A stretch of 64,000 nucleotides of DNA from Micrococcus flavus. Lineage in GTDB: Bacteria; Actinomycetota; Actinomycetes; Actinomycetales; Micrococcaceae. The first letter of the stretch is position 1; each line of letters opens with the position of its first letter. The notes beneath the pieces are model-generated. The model did no database searches and was not told the origin of the DNA. It saw only the letters and a list, made by a program, of their open reading frames with translations. Positions 10,941 through 19,563 of the stretch are shown here, piece after piece. The DNA lies in NCBI RefSeq assembly GCF_014204815.1, contig NZ_JACHMC010000001.1, forward strand, positions 2,046,001 to 2,110,000. Direction: 5' to 3'. The position numbers and the translations under genes are program-made.

Positions 10941-11219
10941 TTGCCCCGGAGCGCGGGGGTCCGCGCCGGGACCTCGTCCCGGCTGCAGTACCGCGACCAC
11001 CAGGAGGCCTGCTACTGCATCGCCGGCAACGGGTCCGTGGTGGAGCCGGACGGGACCGTCCATGAGATCGCGCCGGGCGTGGTCTACGCCCCCCCCGAGC
11101 ACGAGGCGCACGACCTGCGTGGTGGGACGGAGGGCCTGCACCTGGTGTCCGCCTTCAACCCGCCCATCACCGGGGACGAGAAGCACACCCTCTCCGAGGA
11201 CGGCTACTCCAGCTACTGA
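10941..11219 (+). pseudogene. Truncated ectoine synthase (EctC) remnant
   Basis: 92-aa open frame whose body matches the C-terminal two thirds of EctC, the cupin that cyclises N-acetyl-diaminobutyrate to ectoine: [17 protein letters not shown], then [14 protein letters not shown] and [12 protein letters not shown]. EctC is usually about 130 aa; the first 40 or so residues, with the first cupin strands, are absent. Upstream codons in the same frame are Gly/Arg-rich and unlike EctC, and only a TTG at 10941 could start it. No ectA or ectB lies nearby. It is most likely a decayed gene whose 5' end was lost; a short divergent cupin is the alternative. Confidence 0.65.
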
Positions 11220-11274
11220 CCGGGGTCCCGCCCTTCCCTGCTCCGCCCGGCCCCCGCTCCACCCGGCACCCGCC

Positions 11275-11280
11275 TAGGGT
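11275..11280 (+). promoter_or_regulatory. Leaderless -10 box (TAGGGT)
   Basis: TAGGGT ends 6 nt before the GTG at 11287. Confidence 0.5.
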
Positions 11281-11286
11281 GACCGG

Positions 11287-12363
11287 GTGAGCTCCCACCA
11301 GACCCCCGCCCCCGGCCGCGCGCCGCGTCGCCTGCCGGGCGCGGGGGTCTGCGCGCTGCTCGCCTTGGCCTGCCTCGGCCTTGCGACGGCGGTGCACCCC
11401 TGGGCCCCCGCGCTCAGCCCGCTGCTGCTGGCCATCCTGGCGGGGGTGGCCTGGCGGAACCTGGCGCCCGTCCCGGCGGTCCTGGCCCCCGGCGTGGCGT
11501 TCGCGGCGAAGCCCGTGCTCCGTGCGGGCATCGTCCTGCTCGGCCTCCAGCTGGCGTTGCCGGACGTGCTGGCGCTCGGGCCGGGCGTGCTCGCCCTGGT
11601 GGTCGCCGTCGTCGGGCTGACGTTCGCCGCGGCCGTGGCCCTGGGGCGGGCGCTGCGACTCCCCGAGGACCTCACCCTGCTCGTGGCCTCCGGCTTCTCC
11701 GTCTGCGGTGCCGCCGCCGTCGCCGGGGCCGACGCCGTGGTGCGCGCCCGGCGCGAGGCGGCCGCCACCGCGATCGGGCTGGTGGTGCTGTTCGGCACCT
11801 CGATGATCCCGCTGATGCCCGCGCTCGCAGGGGCGACCGGACTCGGCGAGCGCGCGGCGGGCCTGTGGATCGGCGCGTCCACCCACGAGGTCGCCCAGGT
11901 GGTGGCGGCCGGCGGGATCGTGGGTGCCGGTGCGCTGCAGGTGGCGGTCACCGTGAAGCTCGCCCGCGTGCTGATGCTCGCCCCCGTCCTCGCGGGGCTG
12001 GGCTGGTGGCGGCGGCGCGCCGACGCACGCGCGGTGGCGGGCCTCGGCACCGGCGACGGCACGGCCCTCGACGCCGGCGCCCCCGCCTCCCCCGGCGTGG
12101 CGCGCCCGCCGCTCGTGCCGTGGTTCGTCGTCGGATTCGTGGCGCTGATGCTGGTGCGCTCCACGGGCCTGGTCCCGCCGGGAGTCCTGGACGCGGCGGC
12201 GTGGGGACAGCAGCTCCTCCTGGCCACGGCGATGGTGGCGTTGGGACTCGGCGTGGACCTGCGGGAGGTCGCGCGGCTGGGCCCCCGGCCGCTGGTCCTC
12301 GGCGCGGGGACGACGGCGGCGGCCCTCGCCGTCGGCGGGGCGGGGGCGGCGCTGCTCGGCTGA
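11287..12363 (+). CDS. YeiH-family (UPF0324) membrane transporter
   Basis: 358 aa, about ten membrane helices, of the YeiH/putative sulfate exporter family. Family signatures are GIVLLGLQLALPDVLALG near residue 80, GFSVCGAAAVAGADAVV near 137 and GASTHEVAQVVAAGG near 198. The physiological substrate is not established; some members are linked to sulfur oxyanions. The GTG start is supported by a -10 box 6 nt upstream. It stands alone and ends at a strong convergent hairpin. Confidence 0.85.
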   Translation: MSSHQTPAPGRAPRRLPGAGVCALLALACLGLATAVHPWAPALSPLLLAILAGVAWRNLAPVPAVLAPGVAFAAKPVLRAGIVLLGLQLALPDVLALGPGVLALVVAVVGLTFAAAVALGRALRLPEDLTLLVASGFSVCGAAAVAGADAVVRARREAAATAIGLVVLFGTSMIPLMPALAGATGLGERAAGLWIGASTHEVAQVVAAGGIVGAGALQVAVTVKLARVLMLAPVLAGLGWWRRRADARAVAGLGTGDGTALDAGAPASPGVARPPLVPWFVVGFVALMLVRSTGLVPPGVLDAAAWGQQLLLATAMVALGLGVDLREVARLGPRPLVLGAGTTAAALAVGGAGAALLG

Positions 12364-12404
12364 TCCCCTGCCCCGCTCCGACCGCCCTTCCCCCGCTCCG
12401 CGGT

Positions 12405-12445
12405 CACGTCCTGAGGCATCCGGCTCCCGGATGCCTCAGGACGTG
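12405..12445. terminator. Bidirectional terminator
   Basis: A perfect 19-bp stem (12405-12423 / 12427-12445) with a 3-nt loop between the convergent transporter and acyl-CoA dehydrogenase genes. Confidence 0.8.
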
Positions 12446-12470
12446 GCCGCGGAGCCCTGGACGGTGGGGC

Positions 12471-13646
12471 TCAGACGAACGCCGAGATCCCCGTGAGCGC
12501 ACGCCCCACGATCAGGGCGTTGATGCTGTGGGTGCCCTCGTAGGTGTAGATCGCCTCGACGTCGCCCATGAAGCGGGCCATCTCGTAGGAGGCCACGATC
12601 CCGTTGCCGCCCATGGCGTCCCGCGCGACGGCGGCGGACTCCCGCGCCAGGCGGGTGGAGGTGGCCTTGGCCGCGGCGGCGTGGACCATGTCCAGCGTGC
12701 CGTCCTCCTGCAGCCGCTGGATCTGCATCATCAGGCCGGTGCTGGCGGCCAGGTTCCCGGCCACCTGGGCGATCGCGGCCTGCACCAGCTGGAACTTCGC
12801 CAGGGGCTTGCCGAACTGGGTGCGGCTGAGCGAGTAGTCCCGCAGCACGCGCAGGATGCCCTGCTGCGCGCCCACGCCCTGCCAGCCCACCCAGGCCCGG
12901 GAGTCGCGCAGCATCTCGCGGGTCGCGTCGAAGGAGCCGGCCCCGGGGAGCAGGCCGTCGGGGCCGAGGCGGACGTCGTCGAACACCATGTCCGCGTTCT
13001 GCATGATGCGCAGGCCGAGCTTGCCCGTGATCTTGGTGGCGGAGAAGCCGGGGGCGTCCGTCGGGACGAGGAAGCACTTGACCTCCCCGTCGGAGGTGTC
13101 CTTCGCCCACACGAGCGCGACGGCGGCCACCGTCCCGGCCCCGATCCACCGCTTGGCGCCGCGGAGGACCCAGCCGTCGCCGTCGGGGGTGGCGGTGGTC
13201 TCGACGCCGCCGGCGATGTCCGAGCCGTGGTCCGGCTCGGTGAGGCAGAACGCCCCGAGCGCCTCGAACCGGCGCAGGGCGGGGACCCAGCGGTCCTTCT
13301 GCTCCTGCGTGCCGAACCGCTCGATCGAGCCGACATTGAGCTCGTTGTGGATGCCCACGAGCGCGGACAGGGAGAGGTCCACCCGGGCGATCGCCACGTG
13401 CACGAGGTTCTGGAAGAGCCGGGAGGCGCCCAGGAAGTCGAGCTCGCCGAGCCCCTGGTCCGCGAGACCGGGCAGCAGCTCCATCGGCAGCGTCTCCGTG
13501 TTCCACGGCTCAGCCAGGTGCGGGCGGACGTGCCCCTCGAGGTGCGCCTCGATCCCCGCGAGCCGCTCCTGCTCCTCCGGGGACAGGAGGGAGCGCAGGT
13601 CGAACAGGTCGACGTCCGGCAGGGACGTCTCGGGGGAGGGGGTCAT
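12471..13646 (-). CDS. Acyl-CoA dehydrogenase, glutaryl-CoA dehydrogenase-like
   Basis: 391-aa FAD enzyme oxidising an acyl-CoA and passing electrons to ETF (etfBA is at 24-26 kb). FAD-site motifs AFCLTEPDHGSDI and AKRWIGAG are present. Near the end are DAMGGNGI and YTYEGTHSINALIVGRALTG, the pattern seen around the catalytic Glu of glutaryl-CoA dehydrogenases. ATG at 13646 has AAGGAG upstream. It is divergent from an acyl-CoA ligase and part of a branched-chain acid catabolic block, so an isobutyryl-CoA-type substrate is also possible. Confidence 0.85.
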   Translation of the reverse strand: MTPSPETSLPDVDLFDLRSLLSPEEQERLAGIEAHLEGHVRPHLAEPWNTETLPMELLPGLADQGLGELDFLGASRLFQNLVHVAIARVDLSLSALVGIHNELNVGSIERFGTQEQKDRWVPALRRFEALGAFCLTEPDHGSDIAGGVETTATPDGDGWVLRGAKRWIGAGTVAAVALVWAKDTSDGEVKCFLVPTDAPGFSATKITGKLGLRIMQNADMVFDDVRLGPDGLLPGAGSFDATREMLRDSRAWVGWQGVGAQQGILRVLRDYSLSRTQFGKPLAKFQLVQAAIAQVAGNLAASTGLMMQIQRLQEDGTLDMVHAAAAKATSTRLARESAAVARDAMGGNGIVASYEMARFMGDVEAIYTYEGTHSINALIVGRALTGISAFV

Positions 13647-13739
13647 GCGTCGGCTCCTTGGACGGGTGTTCGGCAGGGGGCGGGACGGGCGGCGCGCTGG
13701 GCGCTGCGTGGGCACTGCATCAGAGAATTCCCTTTACCG

Positions 13740-13785
13740 ATTATAGGACTTCCACGTACATTCCAGAGTGTCGCACATCACACCC
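13740..13785. promoter_or_regulatory. Divergent AT-rich promoter region
   Basis: An unusually AT-rich patch between the divergent dehydrogenase and ligase genes. TATAAT (minus strand, 13740-13745) is a consensus -10 for the dehydrogenase. At about 13771-13785 CACATCACA matches one half of a CRP/GlxR site; the other half is poor. Confidence 0.5.
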
Positions 13786-13843
13786 GGCGCACCATCGAGC
13801 ATCCGCTCCCCCTCCGCCGGGGCCCCCAGCCAGGAGGACGCCG

Positions 13844-15601
13844 ATGACCACCGCTTCCGTGACCGACCGGTTCCGCGCCGCGCGCGACCTGCTCGTCGAG
13901 TGCCAGGAGGACTATGAGCGCGCCCGCGCCGAGTTCGAGTGGCCGCGCTTCGAGCACTTCAACTTCGGCTTCGACTGGTTCGACGACCTCGCCGCCCGCC
14001 CGGACCGTGCGGACACCCCGGCACTGATCATCTCCGACGCCGGGGGCGGCCACCTCTCCCGCACGTTCGCCGAGCTCTCGGCCTCCTCCAACCGCGCCGC
14101 GAACTGGCTGCGGGAGCAGGGGATCTGCGCCGGGGATCGCGTGATCCTCATGCTGGACAACCAGGTGGAGCTGTGGGAGCTGATGCTCGCGTGCATCAAG
14201 CTGCGCGTGGTGATGGTCCCCACCACCACGCAGATGACCGCCACGGACCTCGCGGACCGTGTGGACCGGGCCGAGGCGGCCTGGGTGGTGGCCTCCGCCG
14301 AGAACCTCGCCAAGTTCGCCGGGGTGGGCGAGGGCCTGCGCCTCGTGCACGTCCCCGGCGTCGCGTCCGAGGGCGCCGCCCGCATCGCCCTCGAGGTCGC
14401 CGGCCACACCGTGCTCTCCTACGACGACGCCGCGGCCGCCTCCCCCGACCTCGCCCCGGACGCCCCCACGCCGGCCGACGAGACCCTGCTGCTGTACTTC
14501 ACCTCCGGCACCACTTCGAAGCCGAAGCTCGTGGAGCACACCCACACCTCCTACCCCGTGGGCCACCTGACCACCGTGTACTGGATCGGGCTGGAGCCGG
14601 GCGACGTCCACCCCAACGTGGCCTCCCCCGGCTGGGCCAAGCACGCGTGGTCCAACTTCTTCGCCCCGTGGATCGCGGAGGCCACGATCTTCGTGCACAA
14701 CGCCCGCAAGTTCGACCCGGTCGCCCTGATGGCGGACATGGACGAGTTCGGCGTGACCTCGATGTGCGCCCCGCCCACGGTGTGGCGGATGCTCATCAAG
14801 GCGGACCTGTCCCTCCTGAAGACCCCGCCGAAGAAGACGATCTCCGCCGGCGAGCCGCTCAACGCCGAGGTGATCGACCAGGTCCACCGGGCATGGGGCA
14901 CCACCATCCGGGACGGCTTCGGCATGACGGAGACCACCCTGCAGGTGGCCAACACCCCCGGCCAGAAGCTCGTGATCGGCTCGATGGGCCGCGCCCTGCC
15001 CGGCATGGACGTGGTGCTGATCGACCCGCTCACCGGCGAGGAGGCGGCCGAGGGCGAGATCTGCCTGCGGCTCGAGCCCCGTCCCGTGGGCTTGCTCACG
15101 TCCTCCTTCGGCAACCCGGAGAAGACCGACGAGGTGTTCCGGGACGGGGTGTTCCACACCGGGGACATCGCGTCGCAGGACGCGAACGGCGTGCTCACGT
15201 ACGTGGGTCGCGCGGAAGACGTCTTCACGTCCTCCGACGACAAGATCAGCCCGTTCGAGCTGGAGTCGGTCCTGGTCCAGCACCCCGCGGTCGTCGAGGC
15301 GGCGATCGTCCCGACCCCGGACGAGCTGCGCCTGGCCGTGCCGAAGGCGTTCGTGACCCTCGCGGCCGCCTACGAGCCCACCGCGGAGACGGCGCGGGAC
15401 ATCCTGCAGCACGCCCTCGACCAGCTGCCGCCCTACAAGCGGGTCCGCCGCATCGAGTTCCTGGAGCTGCCGAAGACCATCTCCGGCAAGATCCGCCGGG
15501 TGGAGCTGCGTCGGGCGGAGGTCTCCCGGGCCGAGACCGGAGAGGCGCCCGAGGGCTTCGGCACGGAGTTCCTGGAGGAGGACCTGGACCTGAGGCGGTG
15601 A
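13844..15601 (+). CDS. AMP-dependent acyl-CoA synthetase
   Basis: 585 aa, adenylate-forming ligase that activates a carboxylic acid with ATP and CoA. The P-loop-like motif LYFTSGTTSKPKLVEHTH lies near residue 215, DGFGMTETT near 355, and FHTGDIASQDANG with the hinge region near 440. The C-terminal catalytic Lys is in LPKTISGKIRR. Overall it resembles medium-chain/benzoate-type synthetases. ATG at 13844 has AGGAGG upstream. It probably forms a regulated unit with the divergent acyl-CoA dehydrogenase and the adjacent MarR gene. Confidence 0.88.
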   Translation: MTTASVTDRFRAARDLLVECQEDYERARAEFEWPRFEHFNFGFDWFDDLAARPDRADTPALIISDAGGGHLSRTFAELSASSNRAANWLREQGICAGDRVILMLDNQVELWELMLACIKLRVVMVPTTTQMTATDLADRVDRAEAAWVVASAENLAKFAGVGEGLRLVHVPGVASEGAARIALEVAGHTVLSYDDAAAASPDLAPDAPTPADETLLLYFTSGTTSKPKLVEHTHTSYPVGHLTTVYWIGLEPGDVHPNVASPGWAKHAWSNFFAPWIAEATIFVHNARKFDPVALMADMDEFGVTSMCAPPTVWRMLIKADLSLLKTPPKKTISAGEPLNAEVIDQVHRAWGTTIRDGFGMTETTLQVANTPGQKLVIGSMGRALPGMDVVLIDPLTGEEAAEGEICLRLEPRPVGLLTSSFGNPEKTDEVFRDGVFHTGDIASQDANGVLTYVGRAEDVFTSSDDKISPFELESVLVQHPAVVEAAIVPTPDELRLAVPKAFVTLAAAYEPTAETARDILQHALDQLPPYKRVRRIEFLELPKTISGKIRRVELRRAEVSRAETGEAPEGFGTEFLEEDLDLRR

Positions 15602-15613
15602 GGTCGCGCCCCT

Positions 15614-15619
15614 TAGGAT
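15614..15619 (+). promoter_or_regulatory. Leaderless -10 box (TAGGAT)
   Basis: TAGGAT ends 7 nt before the ATG at 15627. An alternative in-frame ATG at 15618 lies inside this box and is therefore less likely. Confidence 0.5.
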
Positions 15620-15626
15620 GAGCCGA

Positions 15627-16148
15627 ATGAGCCCCCGTCAGCCGTTGCCCAAGGACCCCATCGCGGACGCCCGCGGACAGTGGGAGCGCCGCGGCTGGAC
15701 GGAGGAGGCCGCACCGATGGCCGCCGTCACCTCGATCATGCGCGTCCAGCAGATCCTCCTGGCCCGCACGCAGGCGGCACTCAAACCCTTCGGCCTCACC
15801 TTCGCGCGCTACGAGCTGCTGGCGCTGCTGAGCTTCTCCCGCGAGGGTCGGCAGCTCATGTCCCGCGTGGGCGCCCTGCTGCAGGTGCACCCCACGTCCG
15901 TGACCAACGCGGTGGACCGCCTCGAGGCTGCCGGCCTCGTGGAGCGCCAGCCGCACGAGACGGACCGCCGCGCCCTGGTCCTGGCCCTCACGCCGGAGGG
16001 GCGGCGCGTGGCCGCGGAGGCCACCGCCGCCCTCAACGCGGAGGTGTTCGCCCGGACCGGCTTCACGGAGGACGACGTCACCCGCCTCAACGAGATCCTC
16101 ACGCGGTTCCGGGCGCAGGCCGGCGACTTCGAGGCCGAGGGCGCCTGA
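15627..16148 (+). CDS. MarR-family transcriptional regulator
   Basis: 173 aa with a winged helix in the centre: FARYELLALLSFS (about 55-68), recognition helix VHPTSVTNAVDRLEAAGLVER, and wing ETDRRALVLALTPEGRRV. The flanking helices give the MarR dimerisation domain. Position between the acyl-CoA ligase and the SDR/mmsA genes suggests it represses this catabolic cluster and responds to an acid or acyl-CoA; the ligand is inference. The start was chosen by the -10 box. Confidence 0.88.
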   Translation: MSPRQPLPKDPIADARGQWERRGWTEEAAPMAAVTSIMRVQQILLARTQAALKPFGLTFARYELLALLSFSREGRQLMSRVGALLQVHPTSVTNAVDRLEAAGLVERQPHETDRRALVLALTPEGRRVAAEATAALNAEVFARTGFTEDDVTRLNEILTRFRAQAGDFEAEGA

Positions 16149-16172
16149 GACGTCACGCGGCCCGGCGGCGGG

Positions 16173-16964
16173 TCAGCGGGGCTCGAGGCGCACGGCGCCG
16201 TCGAGCCGGATGGTCTCGCCGTTGAGGAAGGGGTTGGCCACGATCTGCTCCACGAGCAGGGCGTAGTCCTCGGGGGCGCCCAGCCGCGCGGGGTGCGGGG
16301 TCTTGGTGGCCAGCGACTCCCGGGCGGCCTCGGGCAGGCCGGCCATCATGGGGGTCTCCATGAGGCCGGGGGCGACGGTCACCACGCGGATCTGCGACGA
16401 GGCCAGCTCGCGGGCGGCGGGCAGGGTCACGGAGTGCACCGCACCCTTGGACGCGGCGTACGCGATCTGGCCGATCTGGCCGTCGAACGCGGCCACCGAG
16501 GCGGTGTTGACGATGACGCCGCGATCCTCGCCCCACAGTTCCTGCTCCCTCATGGCAGCGGCGGCGCGGCCCATCATGGTCACGGTGCCCACCACGTTGA
16601 TGGCGAGCACGCGGCTGAGCACCTCGGCGGACAGCGGACCCTCACGACCCACGAGCTTGCCGGGGGTGGCCACGCCGGCGCAGTTCACGAGCACGCGCAG
16701 CGGTCCGGCCTCGAGGGCGGCGGCCACGGCCTCCTCGGCGGTCTCCTCCCGGGTCACGTCCCCGGTGACGAACCGGGCGCGGTCCCCCAGGGACGCCACG
16801 GCGTCCGCGCGCAGGGTCTCCCCCTCACGGTCCGGCAGGTCCACCACCACGACGGCGGCGCCCGCCTCCGCCAGGCGCCGCGCGGTGGCGTGGCCCAGGC
16901 CCGAGGCCCCTCCGGTGACGATCGCGCTGGCGCCTTGCAGATCCATCGACTCGCGACGTGCCAT
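16173..16964 (-). CDS. Short-chain dehydrogenase, 3-hydroxyacyl-CoA dehydrogenase type
   Basis: 263-aa classical SDR. NAD-binding TGGASGLG lies near residue 18, NCAGV near 100, catalytic Ser in TASVAAF and YAASK (Tyr/Lys) near 165. VDL at the second strand end favours NAD(H). The overall pattern (KLVGREGPL, PMMAGLPE, AVRLEPR end) matches type II/HSD17B10-like 3-hydroxyacyl-CoA dehydrogenases acting in isoleucine or fatty-acid oxidation. ATG has AAGGGG upstream. Divergent from mmsA. Confidence 0.85.
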   Translation of the reverse strand: MARRESMDLQGASAIVTGGASGLGHATARRLAEAGAAVVVVDLPDREGETLRADAVASLGDRARFVTGDVTREETAEEAVAAALEAGPLRVLVNCAGVATPGKLVGREGPLSAEVLSRVLAINVVGTVTMMGRAAAAMREQELWGEDRGVIVNTASVAAFDGQIGQIAYAASKGAVHSVTLPAARELASSQIRVVTVAPGLMETPMMAGLPEAARESLATKTPHPARLGAPEDYALLVEQIVANPFLNGETIRLDGAVRLEPR

Positions 16965-17015
16965 GGGTGTCCCCTTCCTCCGCCGGAGATCCTCCGGCAA
17001 CAGATAGTTGCATGT

Positions 17016-17036
17016 CCTACGTTGTGGGCCTACGTT
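17016..17036. promoter_or_regulatory. Direct repeat in SDR/mmsA divergent promoter
   Basis: CCTACGTT occurs at 17016-17023 and 17029-17036, 13 bp apart, in the only AT-richer part of the divergent region. It could be an operator for the nearby MarR protein or overlapping -10 elements. Confidence 0.3.
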
Positions 17037-17119
17037 AGCCGAACAGAGACGCGGATCACATCCCCGGGCCGTCGTCGGCCCGGGCACGCTTCGACCGCCC
17101 CGCTCGACGAGGAGACGCC

Positions 17120-18622
17120 ATGTCCCAGCAGATCATCCCCCACTTCATCCACGGCGAGCGCACGGCGGGCGACGGCGCCCGCACCGCGGACGTCTTCAAG
17201 CCGGCCACGGGCCGGGTGCAGGCCCGGGTGGCCCTCGCCTCGCCCGAGGAGGTGACGCAGGCGGTCGACTCCGCCGAGCGCGCCTTCAGCGAGTGGTCCG
17301 CGCTCAACGCGCAGCGCCGCGGCCGCATCCTCCTGAGGTGGGTGGACCTGATCACCGAGCACATGGACGAGCTGGCCACCCTGCTCTCGAAGGAGCACGG
17401 CAAGACGTTCCCCGACGCCCAGGGGGACGTGCAGCGCGGCATCGAGGTCGTGGAGTTCGCGGCCGGCGCCCCGCACCTGCTCAAGGGCGAGTTCTCCACC
17501 TCGGCCGGCGCCGGGATCGACGTGCACTCGCTGCGCCAGCCGCTCGGCGTGGTCGCCGGCATCACCCCGTTCAACTTCCCCGCCATGATCCCGCTCTGGA
17601 AGGCCGGCATCGCCCTGGCCGCGGGCAACACGTTCGTGCTCAAGCCCTCCGAGCGGGACCCCTCCGTGCCGGTGCGCCTGGCCGAGCTGGCCCTCGAGGC
17701 CGGCATGCCCCCCGGCGCGCTCAACGTGGTGCACGGGGACAAGACCGCCGTGGACGCGCTGATCGACGACCCGCGCGTGCAGGCCGTGGGCTTCGTGGGC
17801 TCCACCCCGATCGCCCAGTCCATCTACGAGCACGCCGCCCGCCGCGGCAAGCGCGCCCAGTGCTTCGGCGGCGCCAAGAACCACGCCGTGATCATGCCGG
17901 ACGCGGACCTGGAGAGGGCCGCCGACGCCCTGATCGGCGCCGCGTTCGGCTCCGCCGGCGAGCGCTGCATGGCCATCTCCGTGGCGGTGCCCGTGGGCGA
18001 GGAGACCGCCGACCGTCTCGTGGCCCTGCTCCGCGAGCGCATGGCCGACCTCACGGTCGGGCCCTCGCTCGAGGAGTCCTCCGACTTCGGCCCCGTGGTC
18101 TCGCGGGACGCGAAGGAGCGGATCGAGGGCCTCATCCAGGTGGGCGTGGACGAGGGCGCCGAGCTCGTCGTCGACGGCCGCGGCGTGCAGGTGCCCGGCC
18201 ACGAGGAGGGCTTCTACGTGGGCGCCACCCTCTTCGACCGCGTGGCCCCGGACATGCGGATCCACCGCGAGGAGATCTTCGGCCCCGTGCTGTGCGTGGT
18301 CCGCGCGGCGGACTACGAGGCGGCGCTCGCGCTGCCCAACCACCACCAGTACGGCAACGGCGTGGCGATCTTCACCCGCGACGGGGACACGGCCCGCGAC
18401 TTCACCACCCGCGTGCAGTGCGGGATGGTCGGCGTCAACGTGCCGATCCCCGTGCCGATCGCGTACTACACGTTCGGCGGGTGGAAGGCCTCCGGGTTCG
18501 GCGACCTGAACCAGCACGGCACGGACGGGCTGACGTTCTACACGAAGACGAAGACCGTCACCACGCGCTGGCCCTCCGGGGTGCGCGAGGGCGCCAGCTT
18601 CGTGATGCCCGCCGGCTCCTGA
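17120..18622 (+). CDS. mmsA: Methylmalonate-semialdehyde dehydrogenase (CoA-acylating)
   Basis: 500 aa, ALDH superfamily. Converts methylmalonate semialdehyde plus CoA and NAD to propionyl-CoA and CO2 in valine and pyrimidine breakdown. Signatures: GITPFNFPAMIPLWK near 148, VGFVGSTPIAQSIYEHA near 220, and catalytic Cys in GSAGERCMAISVAVPVG, where the ERCM context is typical of this family. Normal length. First gene of a four-gene operon with mmsB, an enoyl-CoA hydratase and a 3-hydroxyisobutyryl-CoA hydrolase. Confidence 0.95.
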   Translation: MSQQIIPHFIHGERTAGDGARTADVFKPATGRVQARVALASPEEVTQAVDSAERAFSEWSALNAQRRGRILLRWVDLITEHMDELATLLSKEHGKTFPDAQGDVQRGIEVVEFAAGAPHLLKGEFSTSAGAGIDVHSLRQPLGVVAGITPFNFPAMIPLWKAGIALAAGNTFVLKPSERDPSVPVRLAELALEAGMPPGALNVVHGDKTAVDALIDDPRVQAVGFVGSTPIAQSIYEHAARRGKRAQCFGGAKNHAVIMPDADLERAADALIGAAFGSAGERCMAISVAVPVGEETADRLVALLRERMADLTVGPSLEESSDFGPVVSRDAKERIEGLIQVGVDEGAELVVDGRGVQVPGHEEGFYVGATLFDRVAPDMRIHREEIFGPVLCVVRAADYEAALALPNHHQYGNGVAIFTRDGDTARDFTTRVQCGMVGVNVPIPVPIAYYTFGGWKASGFGDLNQHGTDGLTFYTKTKTVTTRWPSGVREGASFVMPAGS

Positions 18623-18651
18623 CCCGCCGACCCACCCTCCAGGAGGAGACC

Positions 18652-19560
18652 ATGACCACCGTCCTGTTCCTCGGCCTCGGCCACATGGGCGGCCCGATGG
18701 CCGCCAACCTCGCCGCCGCCGGCCACCGCGTGCTCGGCTTCGACCTCGTCCCCGCGGCCCTGGAGGCGGCCCGTGCCGCCGGGGTGGAGGTCGTCTCGGA
18801 CACCGCCGTGGCGGCGGCCGAGGCCGACGTCGTCCTCACCATGCTGCCGAACGGCCGCCTCGTGCTGGACGTCTACCGCGGCGATGACGGCGCGCCGGGG
18901 CTGCTGGCCGCCGCGCGTCCGGGCACCGTGTTCCTGGACTGCTCCACGATCGAGGTGGCCCAGGCGCGGGAGGCCGCCCAGGCGGCCGAGGCGGCGGGGA
19001 TGCGCGCCGCCGACGCCCCGGTCTCCGGCGGGCAGGTGGGCGCCGAGGCCGGCACCCTGGCGTTCATGGTGGGCGCGTCCGAGGAGGTCTTCGAGGAGAT
19101 CCGCCCGCTGCTGGAGGTCATGGGACGACGGATCGTGCACTGCGGCGGTCCCGGCCTGGGCCAGGCCGCGAAGGTCTGCAACAACATGGTGCTCGGCATC
19201 AGCCAGATCGCGGTGGCCGAGGCGTTCGTGCTCGGTGAGCGTCTCGGGCTGGACCACCAGGCGCTGTACGACGTGATGAGCGAGGCCTCCGGCCAGTGCT
19301 GGGCCCTCACCACGAACTGCCCCGTGCCCGGCCCGGTGCCGACCTCCCCTGCCAACCGGGACTACGCCCCGGGATTCGCCGGCGCGCTCATGCACAAGGA
19401 CCTGACCCTTGCCCTGCACGCGCTGGACGACCAGGGTGTGCAGGGAGGCCTGGGCCGCGCGGCCCAGGAGATCTACGAGCGCTACGCGGCGGGCGACGGC
19501 GCGTCCCGGGACTTCTCCGGGATCGTCGAGACCCTCCGCGCCGCAGGGAAGGACGCCTGA
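18652..19560 (+). CDS. mmsB: 3-hydroxyisobutyrate dehydrogenase
   Basis: 302 aa. Oxidises 3-hydroxyisobutyrate to methylmalonate semialdehyde with NAD, feeding MmsA. Rossmann start LFLGLGHMGGPMAANL, substrate motif DAPVSGGQVGAEAGTL near 123, and catalytic Lys in GLGQAAKVCNNM near 172. ATG preceded by AGGAGGAG. It lies 29 nt after mmsA and 3 nt before the enoyl-CoA hydratase. Confidence 0.95.
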   Translation: MTTVLFLGLGHMGGPMAANLAAAGHRVLGFDLVPAALEAARAAGVEVVSDTAVAAAEADVVLTMLPNGRLVLDVYRGDDGAPGLLAAARPGTVFLDCSTIEVAQAREAAQAAEAAGMRAADAPVSGGQVGAEAGTLAFMVGASEEVFEEIRPLLEVMGRRIVHCGGPGLGQAAKVCNNMVLGISQIAVAEAFVLGERLGLDHQALYDVMSEASGQCWALTTNCPVPGPVPTSPANRDYAPGFAGALMHKDLTLALHALDDQGVQGGLGRAAQEIYERYAAGDGASRDFSGIVETLRAAGKDA

Positions 19561-19563
19561 GCC

